Source: Aquiflexum gelatinilyticum
GTDB lineage: Bacteria; Bacteroidota; Bacteroidia; Cytophagales; Cyclobacteriaceae
DNA length: 64,000 nucleotides
Reading direction: 5' to 3'
NCBI RefSeq assembly: GCF_024741135.1
Contig: NZ_JANSUY010000002.1
Coordinates: forward strand, 372,001-436,000
Part shown: piece by piece, positions 33,680 through 43,485 of the stretch
Layout: each line of letters begins with the position of its first letter
How positions within the stretch are numbered: the first letter of the stretch is position 1
Program-made: the position numbers and the translations under genes
Notes under the pieces: generated by a model
The model's input: only the letters and a program-made list of their open reading frames with translations
Databases searched by the model: none
Told to the model about the DNA's origin: nothing

Positions 33680-35107
33680 TTAATTGTTTAGATCGGATGA
33701 TGTATCGGCATCCTTATATTGGGAGATGATTTTGAAAATAGCCTTTTGGTGTTTGATCTCCGGCATCAAATCGTACAACAATGTGTGTCTCCCAAAGTCC
33801 AAAGTTAATGCATTTTCTAAATATGAAAAGGCTTCCTTGTATTTAGCTGATTTAATCAGATAGACCACGAGTCTGTAATATAATTCAGCTTCTTCGGGCA
33901 ATTCTTCAATACCTTCCTTGATGACGTCTTCAGCTTCCTCAAACCTGTTTTGGTCAAAATAGATGATAGAAAGGTTGACATAGGTTTCTATAATCCCCGG
34001 TTCAAGGGTGATGGCTTCTTCATACGCTTCAGAACTGGCCTGAAGGTTGCCGAGGTTGTATTCCGCATCCGCAAGTCCTACCCAATAGGTGGCATTTTCT
34101 TTGGTAAGTTTGATTGCTTTTTTGAAATAATGAATGGCTTCAAAGAATTTTTCTTTTTTGAGCATGCACATTCCCAATCCAAACCAGGCATCGTCATATT
34201 CAGGATCAAGCTTGGCTGATTTCTTGAAATTTTTGAAAGCCAGGTCTATTTGATCCAATTTTTCATAGGCGGCACCGAGATAGCAGCAGTTTTCGGCATT
34301 TGCACCCTCACAGTTAATGGTGTTTTGGTATGCTTCAAGTGCAAGCTCAAATTGGTTGGTATTCATATAGGCATTGCCCAAATTGAAATAGGCAGAGGCG
34401 AAAGCATCATCAATAATCAGGGCATAATCATAGGCCTGTATGGCTTCCTCAAACCTTCCAAGTCTGTTGTAAACCACGCCTAGGTTATACCAAGCACCTG
34501 CGCTGTACGGGTCCTGATCTATAAATTCCCTATAAAAATCAAGGATTTCATCAAAAGAACCCTCTTCCTCAGTGATCATTGCCAATTGGAACAGTGCATC
34601 CTCATGGTTGATCCTGATTTTGACACATTCCTTATAATAATATGTGGCTTTTTCGTTGTTTTCGTTGGCTTTGTAAAGGTTGCCAAGTGTATAATACACT
34701 TCAGCTTTGTCCTCGGCCATAGGTAAAAAATTCTCCAGCAGTTCGATCGCTTCTTTGATATTGCTGTTGATCATCAAGGCCTGACTGAGTGCTAAAACGA
34801 TATCCTCGTTGTTCGGAGACAGGTTGTTGAGATTCTCGAGAATTTCCAATCCCTCCTCCAGTTCATCATTGAATATTAGGCACTGCGCCTTCAACAGCTT
34901 GATTTCGACGCTGAAGGGAAATTTTTCCAAAGCATGTGCAGATGCTTTTAGTGCTTTTACAAATTTCTGTTGATCAAAATAAAACCGGACTATGTTTTCT
35001 AATTCCTCTTCCTCAAAATAAAGATCCATATTGGATTTAAGTGAATTTTCAAACCGTTCTACGAGTTCTTTGTCTTCTTCCCAATCGTTATCAAAATCTC
35101 CGGTCAT
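33680..35107 (-). CDS. Tetratricopeptide repeat protein
   Basis: The 475-residue soluble product is a solenoid of roughly twelve TPR units of 34 residues, with repeated pattern W/Y-x2-LG-x2-Y-x8-A-x3-Y/F ('AWYNLGVVYNRLGRFEEAIQAYDYAL', 'AYFNLGNAYMNTNQFELALEAY', 'AWFGLGMCMLKKEKFFEAIHYF'). It has no signal peptide and no catalytic domain, so it probably scaffolds a protein complex in the cytoplasm. It is co-transcribed with comA. The partner is unknown. Confidence 0.9.
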   Translation of the reverse strand: MTGDFDNDWEEDKELVERFENSLKSNMDLYFEEEELENIVRFYFDQQKFVKALKASAHALEKFPFSVEIKLLKAQCLIFNDELEEGLEILENLNNLSPNNEDIVLALSQALMINSNIKEAIELLENFLPMAEDKAEVYYTLGNLYKANENNEKATYYYKECVKIRINHEDALFQLAMITEEEGSFDEILDFYREFIDQDPYSAGAWYNLGVVYNRLGRFEEAIQAYDYALIIDDAFASAYFNLGNAYMNTNQFELALEAYQNTINCEGANAENCCYLGAAYEKLDQIDLAFKNFKKSAKLDPEYDDAWFGLGMCMLKKEKFFEAIHYFKKAIKLTKENATYWVGLADAEYNLGNLQASSEAYEEAITLEPGIIETYVNLSIIYFDQNRFEEAEDVIKEGIEELPEEAELYYRLVVYLIKSAKYKEAFSYLENALTLDFGRHTLLYDLMPEIKHQKAIFKIISQYKDADTSSDLNN

Positions 35108-35254
35108 CTGTTTCTTTTAATAGTTTACTTAAGATAAAAAATTATTTTTTGGTACAAAACCCCTCTTTGATTATTTTTTTATGGAAGTGGCCAATATGTG
35201 CCAAATCCCCCAAAAAGAGGATTTTGAAATTTTAAATGGATTAACGTCCAGAAT

Positions 35255-36220
35255 TTAATTTTCGTTCGACTTCGCCCACCTGAAACTGTCTTCCAAAGAA
35301 TGGTACCTGAATTTGATTGCTTCCGTCACTTTTCTATTGTCCATGGTAATCGAAAGCTGTGCAAGCATCGCTGTCTGCTTGTTTAGCGGATTTTTGCTTA
35401 TTCCCAAGAGCCTTCCTATTCCAATAAAAAATATCGCTAGTTTGATCTGAAAAGGGCTGACTTTCTTGGCAGGAGCCTTTTTTTCAAAAACCTTTGCCAT
35501 AGTTTCAAAAAAATCCTTGTACAATACAGCGCTGTTGTTTAGAATAAATTTTTCTCCCCAGAGGTTTTTTTTAAATAGTTGATGGGTGATTTCTACGGCA
35601 TCCCTGATATCAATGAAATTGACAGTACCTGCAGGGTAGTATTTACTTTCTTCCAGGACATAATGGTAGATCTGTGTACTACTGCGGTCATCACTGACTT
35701 TGCCCAAAATGATCGAAGGCAGTATCACTATTGCCTCCAAACCTTCCTGTACGCCCCTCCAGACTTCCAGTTCGGCCTGGTATTTAGAGATAGCATAGGG
35801 AGTGTTAAGCGTAGATTCTACCCAAGGGGTATTTTCATCAGCAACTTTTGCCTCGGCGGTTCTTCCCAAAGCCGAAACTGAACTGACATGGATCAGTTTA
35901 TTGACTCCTTTGGCTAGCATTGCGTTTACCACATTGGCAGTGCCATCTACATTGATTTTCATCAATTTACTTTCATCTCCGGGATTGAACGAAACCATTC
36001 CAGCTGCATGGATTACGAGATCTACTTTATCCATAGCCTCCTCCAAGGAAAGAGGATCCAAAATATCTCCCTCGACCCAAGTAATTCCCGAATCAGAATT
36101 TTCCAATAAACCCTTAGACCTGTGCTCTCTTTTCAAGGCCAGGATTTCCCCTTCTCCCATAAATTTTTTAGAAAGGTAACTTCCAAAAAGTCCGGTAGCT
36201 CCTGTGATCAGAATTTTCAT
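35255..36220 (-). CDS. NAD-dependent epimerase/dehydratase (extended SDR)
   Basis: The 321-residue product opens with 'ILITGATGLFGSYLSKKF' (GxxGxxG nucleotide-binding motif) and has the active-site triad pattern 'HVSSVSALG' (Ser) and 'TPYAISKYQAE' (Y-x3-K). 'VIHAAGMVSF' and 'LPSIILG' are typical of dihydroflavonol-4-reductase-like enzymes. The substrate is not evident. Its ATG overlaps the stop of the CpsB-type phosphatase by four bases, so it is translationally coupled to a surface-polysaccharide pair. Confidence 0.88.
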   Translation of the reverse strand: MKILITGATGLFGSYLSKKFMGEGEILALKREHRSKGLLENSDSGITWVEGDILDPLSLEEAMDKVDLVIHAAGMVSFNPGDESKLMKINVDGTANVVNAMLAKGVNKLIHVSSVSALGRTAEAKVADENTPWVESTLNTPYAISKYQAELEVWRGVQEGLEAIVILPSIILGKVSDDRSSTQIYHYVLEESKYYPAGTVNFIDIRDAVEITHQLFKKNLWGEKFILNNSAVLYKDFFETMAKVFEKKAPAKKVSPFQIKLAIFFIGIGRLLGISKNPLNKQTAMLAQLSITMDNRKVTEAIKFRYHSLEDSFRWAKSNEN

Positions 36221-36969
36221 AGATAGGTATTGAATATGGAAATTTCCTGGATTTTGTCGTAATATTTACTCTGGGTCAATGATTCCAAAGCATCTAGATA
36301 TCGGTGATTATGAGTGTCGGTTCCTACGTATTTAATCCTGTTTTCTTTCACCAGCAATTCAGCAAAAGCCTGGACATGCCTGGAATAAAATCCGGTAAGG
36401 GACAAAAGATTGAGCTGAAAATAAATATCCCTATCAATCATTTCATGAAGCAATTTTTTGTCTTGGGCAAGGTATTGATAGCGCTCAGGATGTGCCAGTA
36501 TCGGTTTATATCCGTTCATTTCCATTTCAAAAAATATCTCCACCAGCATCAGCGGTTTTGTTACAAACCCTGTCTCCACCAAAACGTGATTTTTGTATAC
36601 AGTGAGGAGTGGTTCGCCACTTCTGACTTTTTCGAGGAAGAATTCATCTAGGTAATATTCTGCGGCTGCGTTTATTTCTATGTCAATGGATTCTTTTTGA
36701 AGGGCTTCCTTCACTTTTTTCAATCCACCAAGAATAATCTCAGGCGTATTTTTATAAAATTCGGACATGATATGGGGGGTAGTCACGATTTTCTTGACCC
36801 CAAAGTCCTTTAACCTTGAAATCATTTCCAAAGATTCTTCCAATGACTTAGAGCCATCGTCTATGCCCGGAATAAGGTGCGAATGCATATCAGTCTGCAT
36901 CCAGCCCAGATCGAGTTTATTTGGGGTTAGTGCTTTGCTTTTGCTCTTCAAAAAATCAAATAATCCCAT
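36217..36969 (-). CDS. CpsB/CapC-type tyrosine-protein phosphatase (PHP domain)
   Basis: The 250-residue product has a PHP metal site: 'TDMHSHLIPGIDDG' (H29, H31), 'VTTPHIM', 'AAEYYLDEFF', 'ILAHPERYQYL' and 'GTDTHNHRY'. This matches CpsB/YwqE phosphatases, which dephosphorylate the tyrosine kinase that controls capsule or exopolysaccharide chain length. The ATG overlaps the stop of rfbC (TAATG), and the stop overlaps the next start. No Wzc-type tyrosine kinase is encoded in the window. Confidence 0.9.
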   Translation of the reverse strand: MGLFDFLKSKSKALTPNKLDLGWMQTDMHSHLIPGIDDGSKSLEESLEMISRLKDFGVKKIVTTPHIMSEFYKNTPEIILGGLKKVKEALQKESIDIEINAAAEYYLDEFFLEKVRSGEPLLTVYKNHVLVETGFVTKPLMLVEIFFEMEMNGYKPILAHPERYQYLAQDKKLLHEMIDRDIYFQLNLLSLTGFYSRHVQAFAELLVKENRIKYVGTDTHNHRYLDALESLTQSKYYDKIQEISIFNTYL

Positions 36970-37520
36970 TATAGTCCTCCTTTGGTCATTTCTGTAAATT
37001 CTTCGAATGTTGGAAGAATTTGGTCTTTGGCAGAAATTATGGGTGTATCCACCTGCCAGTCAATATTTAAAATTGGGTCATTCCATATTACTCCGCCTTC
37101 GCTCGCTTTGTTGTAATAATTGGAACATTTATAAGAAAATACCGCATCTTCCAACACAGAAAACCCATGTCCAAATCCCTCAGGAACGAAGAGCATGTTA
37201 TGGTTTTGGTCATCCAGAATTTTGCTGTACACTTTTCCATAGGTCTTTGAACCTTTTCTTAGGTCAACCACTACATCTAGAACTTTTCCGCTGATAACTT
37301 TGACAAGTTTGGCTTGAGCATGAGGTTCATTTTGATAGTGAAGACCACGAATGGTGCCAACTTTGGAGAATGATTGGTTTTCCTGAACCCATTCTTTGTC
37401 GATGCCCTGAGAGAGGAGAGCTTCTTTTCTGAATGACTCGAAAAAATAACCGCGTTCGTCCTTAAAAATCACAGGATATATTTCAAAAAGACCCTCAATG
37501 GGCGTTGCTGTTATTTTCAT
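36969..37520 (-). CDS. rfbC: dTDP-4-dehydrorhamnose 3,5-epimerase
   Basis: The 183-residue product is a cupin-fold RmlC. The catalytic histidine lies in 'GTIRGLHYQ', the product-binding stretch in 'GKVLDVVVDLRKGS', the second conserved region in 'FVPEGFGHGFSVLE' and the tyrosine in 'YKCSNYYN'. It epimerises C3 and C5 of dTDP-4-keto-6-deoxyglucose on the way to dTDP-rhamnose. It is the first gene of a coupled three-gene operon. rfbA, rfbB and rfbD are not present in the window. Confidence 0.95.
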   Translation of the reverse strand: MKITATPIEGLFEIYPVIFKDERGYFFESFRKEALLSQGIDKEWVQENQSFSKVGTIRGLHYQNEPHAQAKLVKVISGKVLDVVVDLRKGSKTYGKVYSKILDDQNHNMLFVPEGFGHGFSVLEDAVFSYKCSNYYNKASEGGVIWNDPILNIDWQVDTPIISAKDQILPTFEEFTEMTKGGL

Positions 37521-37750
37521 TGTTTGTTGTTACAGGTAAATATGATAGCTAGAATCCGATAATTAATTTTGGGTATAGACCAAAAAACGGAAACTATTTG
37601 TGAGAATTGAATTTAGGATATTACCAGGTCATGGGGTTTTAATGTCGCAAATATAAGGCTTATTGTCCTTAGGATGTTAAATTTGTAGGACATTCCTGTT
37701 TGGAACTATTTTCAGTCAGCTTCTCTTTTTCCAATATATCGCCAAAATGT

Positions 37751-39013
37751 ATGAGTAAAATTTCAAGGAAATTCCAAAAATTATTTGAAACTGCCCCTAT
37801 TCAGGAAACTGCCGTCATGGTAGCCCTGATCCGTCAGGGTCAGACCGAGCAACAGGTCCATGAATATCTTGAAGAGCTTGCATTTCTGACAGAGACTCTT
37901 GGTGCAAAAACAGTATATAAATTTACCCAAAGGCTGGAGAGACCTGACGTGCGGACATTTGTGGGTACCGGAAAGCTGGAGGAAATCAAAGCATATGTGA
38001 CACATTTTGAGGTGGATATGGTGATTTTTGATGATGATCTTTCTCCCTCCCAAATGAGGAATCTTGAAAATGAGCTCAAAGTAAAAGTCTATGATAGGTC
38101 TTTGTTGATTTTGGATATTTTTCTCAATAGGGCGCAGACGGCACAAGCCAAAACCCAAGTTGAGTTGGCAAGGTTCCAATACCTCCTACCAAGACTTACG
38201 CGAATGTGGACTCACCTTGAAAGACAGAGAGGCGGTACGGGTACAAGAGGCGGAGCAGGTGAAAAAGAAATTGAAACAGATAAAAGGGATATCAGAAATA
38301 AGATCACCCTGCTCAAGGAAAAGCTGAAAGAAATAGAAAAACAGAGTGCTACACAGCGAAAAGGAAGAAAGGGAATCGTAAGGGTGGCTTTGGTTGGATA
38401 TACCAATGTCGGCAAAAGTACATTGATGAACCTGACCACAAAATCGGATATATTGGCTGAAAACAAACTGTTTGCCACCGTCGATTCCACGGTCAGAAAG
38501 GTGGTATATGAAAATATTCCTTTCCTCCTTTCAGACACTGTCGGATTTATCAGAAAGCTGCCGACACACCTTATAGAATCTTTCAAATCAACTTTGGATG
38601 AAATCAGGGAAGCCGATCTTTTGGTGCATGTGGTTGATCTTTCCCATCCAAACTTCGAGGACCATATCAATGTCGTCAACAATACGCTCAATGAGATCGG
38701 CGCAGGAGACAAACCGGTTCTTTTGGTATTCAACAAAATTGACCTAGTTCCAAAAATGCCCACAGAGGAGCAGATGATGCACATGACAGAATTGGAAGTG
38801 GCGGAAAGTAAGTACTTGGATTTTGAAAAACTGTCAATTGCGTATCAAAAGAAATATGGGATAACCCCCGTATTTATGGCTGCCGGTGATGGGACCAATG
38901 TGGAGGCATTTAGGGAATCCCTCGTGAAAGAAGTAAAAAAACAACACCTCAAAATCTATCCGCATTACCTTGAAGACGAAGTGGTGGATATGTCAAAGTT
39001 TGAGGGGGAATGA
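37751..39013 (+). CDS. hflX: Ribosome-associated GTPase HflX
   Basis: The 420-residue product has the HflX N-terminal domain ('VALIRQGQTEQQVHEYLEELAFL', 'TFVGTGKLEEI', 'VIFDDDLSPSQMRNLE', 'VYDRSLLILDIFLNRAQTAQAK'), the glycine-rich linker 'RQRGGTGTRGGAGE', a coiled segment and a GTPase domain with G1 'GYTNVGKST', G3 'DTVGFIRKLP' and G4 'NKID'. HflX splits stalled 70S ribosomes under stress. The ATG at 37751 gives the normal N-terminus; the upstream in-frame extension is not conserved in type. It is monocistronic. Confidence 0.95.
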   Translation: MSKISRKFQKLFETAPIQETAVMVALIRQGQTEQQVHEYLEELAFLTETLGAKTVYKFTQRLERPDVRTFVGTGKLEEIKAYVTHFEVDMVIFDDDLSPSQMRNLENELKVKVYDRSLLILDIFLNRAQTAQAKTQVELARFQYLLPRLTRMWTHLERQRGGTGTRGGAGEKEIETDKRDIRNKITLLKEKLKEIEKQSATQRKGRKGIVRVALVGYTNVGKSTLMNLTTKSDILAENKLFATVDSTVRKVVYENIPFLLSDTVGFIRKLPTHLIESFKSTLDEIREADLLVHVVDLSHPNFEDHINVVNNTLNEIGAGDKPVLLVFNKIDLVPKMPTEEQMMHMTELEVAESKYLDFEKLSIAYQKKYGITPVFMAAGDGTNVEAFRESLVKEVKKQHLKIYPHYLEDEVVDMSKFEGE

Positions 39014-39017
39014 AAAT

Positions 39018-39046
39018 AGCCCACAGGTTACAGTCCACAGCAATGG
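39018..39046 (+). repeat. Degenerate GTCCACAG-word repeat, copy d
   Basis: Four bases after the hflX stop codon, the words GCCCACAG, GTTACAG and GTCCACAGCAATGG follow one another. The border word ACAGCAAT is shared with copies e and f. Confidence 0.65.
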
Positions 39047-39144
39047 ATTTCAAACCTTTATTATTTGTTCAGATGCAAGTAATTGTATAAAAATTAAATT
39101 TTATTAAGTAAAATCAGGTTGTATAAAAAACAAGCTCTGAAAAA

Positions 39145-40527
39145 CTATTTCATCCTGATCCGCCAATCTTTTGGGTAGTAATTGTTGGTCCGGTTGCCAA
39201 GGTTTTTAAGCCATCCCAAAGGCATGTTTTTAAATGTCACCAAAACCCAACCTTCCGGTAAATCCTTTAAAGGAATATCCTCTTTTCTCAAATAATCCAA
39301 GGCCTCCTTCAAGTCAAGGTCATAGGTCAAAAATCCTGATTTTGGTAAAATACTTACGGCGAATTCATGGTTGGGAATGAATTGCTGCTTGTTGATTTTG
39401 CCAAGTTCTACTCCAAAATACCGGATATTCAAAAACCTGCACAGGTATTCGAAATGCTGCTGAAAATCTTTGTTAACCCAAAAATAGCTGTCCTGAAGGC
39501 TATAAAAACCGCTATATTCAGGTAGTCCAATTTGAACCATCAGCTTTTCTGCTTCTTGTTTTCCAACTGGTTTGATATAAGGATGCTTGAAATCTTTGGT
39601 TCTTTTTGGCTCGTGAACTAAAGCGTTTTCCGGCCTTTTGAAAACTGTAATAAAAAATCCCTCTCCTTCCAAACGGTGAGGGAAAAATCGGTACCCAAAA
39701 AAACTGATTCCGTCTATGTCAACTTGCGATTCCACAATTCCCCAAGTGCCATCCAAAGTAATTTTGACAGGTTCATATTCGTATTCAGACACGATAAACC
39801 TGATCATTTCCTCATTTTCTTTTTGGTTGAAAGTACATGTGCTGTAAATCAGATAGCCTCCGCCTTTGACAAATGAGCCAGCCTGGTCCATGATTCTTTC
39901 CTGTCTTGCGGCACATAGGGCCACGTGATCTGGAGACCATTCCGACATGGCGTCCGGATCTTTGCGGAACATCCCTTCGCCAGAACAGGGAGCGTCCACC
40001 AATACCAAATCAAAAAAACCTGCCAAATCCCCAAAATGCTCAGGGTCATTCTGGGTGACAAGGGTGTTTCCGATCCCCCATTTGATGATATTTTCTTTGA
40101 GAATACCTGCTCGGGATTTTATGACCTCATTGGCCACCAAAAAACCGTTGTTCCCCAAATAGCTACTCAATAAAGTAGACTTGCCTCCGGGCGCAGCAGC
40201 GAGATCCAAATAAATGCCGTCTTGAGGAGCCTCGATACTCTTCAGTATTTGTTGGATAAACATCGAGGAAGCTTCCTGTACATAATAACATCCTGCGTGA
40301 AAAAGTGGATCTAGGGTAAATGAAGGCCTTTCCTCCAAAAAATAGCCATCTTCATTCCAAGGTACGTGTTTGCAGTTTTCAGGTTGGAAGTTTGTTTTAT
40401 GCCTGTTGAGCCGAATGGACACCCTTGGCTCTTTTTCCAATGCCTCGACAAATTCCCTGAATTCATTTTCGCCCAAATAGGATTTCATTTGGGTTTCAAA
40501 TGCTAAGGGAAGGTTGATTTCGGACAT
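39145..40527 (-). CDS. RsmF-like rRNA (cytosine-C5) methyltransferase
   Basis: The 460-residue product carries the m5C methyltransferase core in its first half: 'YLDLAAAPGGKSTLLSSYL' (SAM), 'VDAPCSGEGMFRKDPDA' and 'YSTCTFNQKENEEM' with the two catalytic cysteines. The C-terminal extension ('GVELGKINKQQFIPNHEFAVS', 'WVLVTFKNMPLGWLKNLGNRTNNYYPKDWRI') is the PUA-like/RsmF domain. It probably methylates a 16S rRNA cytosine. The start ATG at 40527 fits the family N-terminus. Confidence 0.92.
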   Translation of the reverse strand: MSEINLPLAFETQMKSYLGENEFREFVEALEKEPRVSIRLNRHKTNFQPENCKHVPWNEDGYFLEERPSFTLDPLFHAGCYYVQEASSMFIQQILKSIEAPQDGIYLDLAAAPGGKSTLLSSYLGNNGFLVANEVIKSRAGILKENIIKWGIGNTLVTQNDPEHFGDLAGFFDLVLVDAPCSGEGMFRKDPDAMSEWSPDHVALCAARQERIMDQAGSFVKGGGYLIYSTCTFNQKENEEMIRFIVSEYEYEPVKITLDGTWGIVESQVDIDGISFFGYRFFPHRLEGEGFFITVFKRPENALVHEPKRTKDFKHPYIKPVGKQEAEKLMVQIGLPEYSGFYSLQDSYFWVNKDFQQHFEYLCRFLNIRYFGVELGKINKQQFIPNHEFAVSILPKSGFLTYDLDLKEALDYLRKEDIPLKDLPEGWVLVTFKNMPLGWLKNLGNRTNNYYPKDWRIRMK

Positions 40528-40574
40528 CTTGGTTTTTTAACAAAAATAGGGATAAACATGGAACAGGAAGGAAT

Positions 40575-41366
40575 TCATTCCTGGATAATGGCCGTTTCAT
40601 CTAAATTCATGGTCTTTATTTCAAAATCTTTTTTCAATTCCTTGATTTCGGCCAATTGCTCTTTGAGAGTTGTTTGGATAATTTTAAGACTGCTTTTATT
40701 GGCCTTGTTCTTTTTCATCCAAAGTTCCGTCCGGTGGAGGTCATGCCATTTTCCGATTTTATCCTGAAGAAGATCCAGGTAAGACCAGTTTAACTGCAGG
40801 TCTCCGATTTGGTCGAATGCAGGTATTTCATGGAGATGAATCAAAACCTTAAGGGATTTTCGGCTTTCATGTAAGTGGTTGAACAGAAGCTTTCTTTTAA
40901 GATTTTTAGCCGCGAGATTTAAATGGAATCTGTAAAAATCCAATCCTTTTTCTTCCTTTATTGGTTCTATTCTCTTGAGGGTTTTTTTTAGACTTTTATT
41001 TAGCTGATCCTCAAAATCCCCGATTTTAGAAAGAAAATCTTTTGTTTGTTTCTGGACAATATTTTGAAGACGAAGCTTCATTTTCTCATCTTGAATTTGA
41101 AATGATTCCAAGTTTTCCAGATTCAACTGAGCTTCTCTAATTAGGCCTGCCTTTTTAAAAATTTTCCTTATAGGACGAAAAAAATAAACGGTTTTGGTTT
41201 TGGGATTTTTAAACTCCAGAAGTTTCAATAGGGAATTTGCCTTTTTGACTTCAACCCTCACTTGGTGGAGGGCTTCATGGTTTTGGTCTTTGACAAAAAG
41301 GGATAAATGGTCTGATACTGATTTTATCCTTTCTTTGATGTAATCCTTTTGGGCAGCTTTTTTCAA
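40575..41366 (-). CDS. CHAD domain protein, TTG start
   Basis: The 263-residue product is an all-helical CHAD protein with conserved basic-His motifs ('HEALHQVRVEVKKANSLLKLL', 'LHESRKSLKVLIHLHEIPAF', 'LQDKIGKWHDLHR'). CHAD domains bind inorganic polyphosphate; some accompany polyphosphate-linked enzymes. The predicted start is TTG at 41366, preceded by GAGG, because no ATG or GTG lies nearby in frame. It has no signal peptide. The function of stand-alone CHAD proteins in this phylum is not established. Confidence 0.82.
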   Translation of the reverse strand: MKKAAQKDYIKERIKSVSDHLSLFVKDQNHEALHQVRVEVKKANSLLKLLEFKNPKTKTVYFFRPIRKIFKKAGLIREAQLNLENLESFQIQDEKMKLRLQNIVQKQTKDFLSKIGDFEDQLNKSLKKTLKRIEPIKEEKGLDFYRFHLNLAAKNLKRKLLFNHLHESRKSLKVLIHLHEIPAFDQIGDLQLNWSYLDLLQDKIGKWHDLHRTELWMKKNKANKSSLKIIQTTLKEQLAEIKELKKDFEIKTMNLDETAIIQE

Positions 41367-41429
41367 CCTCTGATTATTTTTAGAAGTTAAATATACCGGT
41401 ATTTGATTTTTTCTGGAAAAAAGACTTTG

Positions 41430-42341
41430 CTATTTCCTTTTGAAAGAAAAACCAATGCCCATGTTGTATCGAATTTTTGAAAAATCAAATCCCACAAGAC
41501 TTGTTCCCCCACGGAGATTGAAACCATTAAAATCCAAAATAAAGCCACTTTCTACCAATGCCTGATTGAGGTTGATTTCAGTGTTTCTTGCCCAAATTTC
41601 ACCCAAGCTGTTGCCGTTTTCTTCAAAAATTGTTACCTCCCAAAACTCCCTGGAGTGGTTGAGTCCTGCACCAGCATACCACCATAAAGGTTGGTGTATT
41701 TTCCACGTCACCCCCATGACAAATTCAGCGGTTCCTTTCCTTATTTTACCTGTTGCCTCTGAATCTTTATTTTGGGTACCATAAATATTCCCATTGCTCC
41801 TTACAGTGATTTCGCCACTTTTTGTAAGAATTTCTGAATTTCCTCTGACTTGAAGATAAGTAGCGATCCCATGATGGTTGATACTGCCTACTGCTATGCC
41901 AAAAGGTAATTTAGAATCATATGAAAAAGAAAGGAACGACCTGTCGTAAAGCCTTATTCCTTTTTTTGGATCATAGTTCAAAAAGAAAGTTTCTTTGATT
42001 CCCTTGTTTTCACCCGAATTCAATCTGTCATGCAGTTCTTTTATTTTGGGGTCTAATTCTGTTTGATCCATTTTTCTCAAGTGGTTCATATAGGGCTTGG
42101 CCATCTTATTTTTTCCAAGGTTATAAAATGCAAGGGCTGAATAATAATATCCTTCTTCGCGTTCAACGTCAGATTTGATCTGTGATTTTGCAAGTTCAAG
42201 TACTCTCAGCCACTCCCCATTATTGATTGCAGACTGAACCTGAGCGTCCAAATCAAGGAATGTAAGGTCTTGTGCATTTACACTGATAGTAATGACAAAT
42301 GGCAGAATAGCCAAAAATAGAATACGTCTTAGGCATTTCAT
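41430..42341 (-). CDS. Exported protein with N-terminal TPR-like region and probable beta-rich C-terminus
   Basis: The 303-residue product has a signal peptide ('ILFLAILPFVITISVNAQ'), then about 100 residues of TPR-like helices ('LRVLELAKSQIKSDVEREEGYYYSALAFYNLGKNKMAKPYM') and a C-terminal part rich in alternating hydrophobic strands that ends 'LVGFDFSKIRYNMGIGFSFKRK', as in small outer-membrane barrels. It is not a recognised family member. It may be an outer-membrane or periplasmic protein. It stands alone, 63 nt downstream of the CHAD gene in map order. Confidence 0.7.
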   Translation of the reverse strand: MKCLRRILFLAILPFVITISVNAQDLTFLDLDAQVQSAINNGEWLRVLELAKSQIKSDVEREEGYYYSALAFYNLGKNKMAKPYMNHLRKMDQTELDPKIKELHDRLNSGENKGIKETFFLNYDPKKGIRLYDRSFLSFSYDSKLPFGIAVGSINHHGIATYLQVRGNSEILTKSGEITVRSNGNIYGTQNKDSEATGKIRKGTAEFVMGVTWKIHQPLWWYAGAGLNHSREFWEVTIFEENGNSLGEIWARNTEINLNQALVESGFILDFNGFNLRGGTSLVGFDFSKIRYNMGIGFSFKRK

Positions 42342-42614
42342 GGGAAATGAAATTTTTGCTGAAAATTGAAGAGTTATAGTTTAAAATGGGGGGTGATCGC
42401 ATTTTAAATTCAGATGAAATAACAAATAAAAATCAAATTTACCAAATTTTATTTTGAATATAGAGACTTGCCTTTCGCCTCCAAAAAAATGTGGTTATAA
42501 CTTATATGAAATAGGCAGTTTAGTTTGTCTTGGAATTAAATTGTAAAAACATATTAGTTTCCTTCCATTGCTAAAGATTGCCGGAAAACTTTTTTTCTTC
42601 TTCAAAAAATCAAG
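42342..42614. other. AT-rich non-coding gap
   Basis: Nothing beyond AT-rich sequence is seen between the exported TPR protein and mazG; no gene, hairpin with T-tract or clear promoter box was found. Confidence 0.4.
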
Positions 42615-43415
42615 TCATAGCTTTTTGGCTTCTTCCCAGTAAACATCCATCTCGGCTAGGCTCATGTCTTCTATTTTTCTGCCGGCTGATTTTGCGGCAT
42701 TTTCGAGGTATTGGAAGCGTTTGATAAACTTGAGGTTGGTCCGTTCCAATGCTTCCTCAGGATTGATATCGATAAACCTTGCGTAATTGATCAAAGAAAA
42801 AAGTAAATCTCCAAACTCCCCGGTTGCCTTTGTTTTGTCAATTTCCTGTCCCTCCAAGGTGTTGAATTCTTCCTTGAATTCCTGCATTTCCTCTTCCACT
42901 TTTTCCCATACCTGATGCTTTTCTTCCCAGTCAAAACCCACGCCCCGTGCTTTTTCCTGGATCCTCATGGCTTTGATCAAGGCAGGCAAGGACTTCGGAA
43001 CACCGCCGAGAACAGACGTATTTCCTTTTTCACTGAGTTTGATTTTCTCCCAGTTTTGTTTGACGGTTTCCTCATCTTTGGCCACGGTATCCCCATAGAT
43101 GTGTGGGTGACGGCGGATGAGTTTTTCACATAGACTGTCAATTACTGAGCCGATATCGAAGGCTTCTTTTTCGGATCCTATTTTGGCATAGAAAACAATA
43201 TGGAGGAGAATATCCCCCAATTCCTTTTTGATTTCTTCTAGGTTGTTTTCAAGGATTGCGTCTGACAATTCAAAAGTTTCTTCGATAGTAAGGTGCCTGA
43301 GGCTCTCAAGGGTCTGTTTTCTATCCCAAGGGCATTGCTCTCGGAGCTCATCCATAATGGTCAAAAGTCTGTCAAACGATTCCAGTTGGTCTTTTCTATG
43401 AGATATATCAGTCAT
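42615..43415 (-). CDS. mazG: Nucleoside triphosphate pyrophosphohydrolase MazG
   Basis: The 266-residue product is a two-domain MazG. The N-terminal catalytic half reads 'ECPWDRKQTLESLRHLTIEETFELSDAILENNLEEIKKELGDILLHIVFYAKIG', giving the EExxE...ExxD magnesium site; the C-terminal half repeats the fold ('GEFGDLLFSLINYARF'). It hydrolyses NTPs to NMP and pyrophosphate and helps clear non-canonical nucleotides. It is divergent from the small membrane protein gene at 43486. Confidence 0.95.
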   Translation of the reverse strand: MTDISHRKDQLESFDRLLTIMDELREQCPWDRKQTLESLRHLTIEETFELSDAILENNLEEIKKELGDILLHIVFYAKIGSEKEAFDIGSVIDSLCEKLIRRHPHIYGDTVAKDEETVKQNWEKIKLSEKGNTSVLGGVPKSLPALIKAMRIQEKARGVGFDWEEKHQVWEKVEEEMQEFKEEFNTLEGQEIDKTKATGEFGDLLFSLINYARFIDINPEEALERTNLKFIKRFQYLENAAKSAGRKIEDMSLAEMDVYWEEAKKL

Positions 43416-43485
43416 GCGTGGGAAACTAATCGGAAAGTGAGGACGTTTTCAAAGTATTACGTAAATTTGCGCAAATTATATTGAT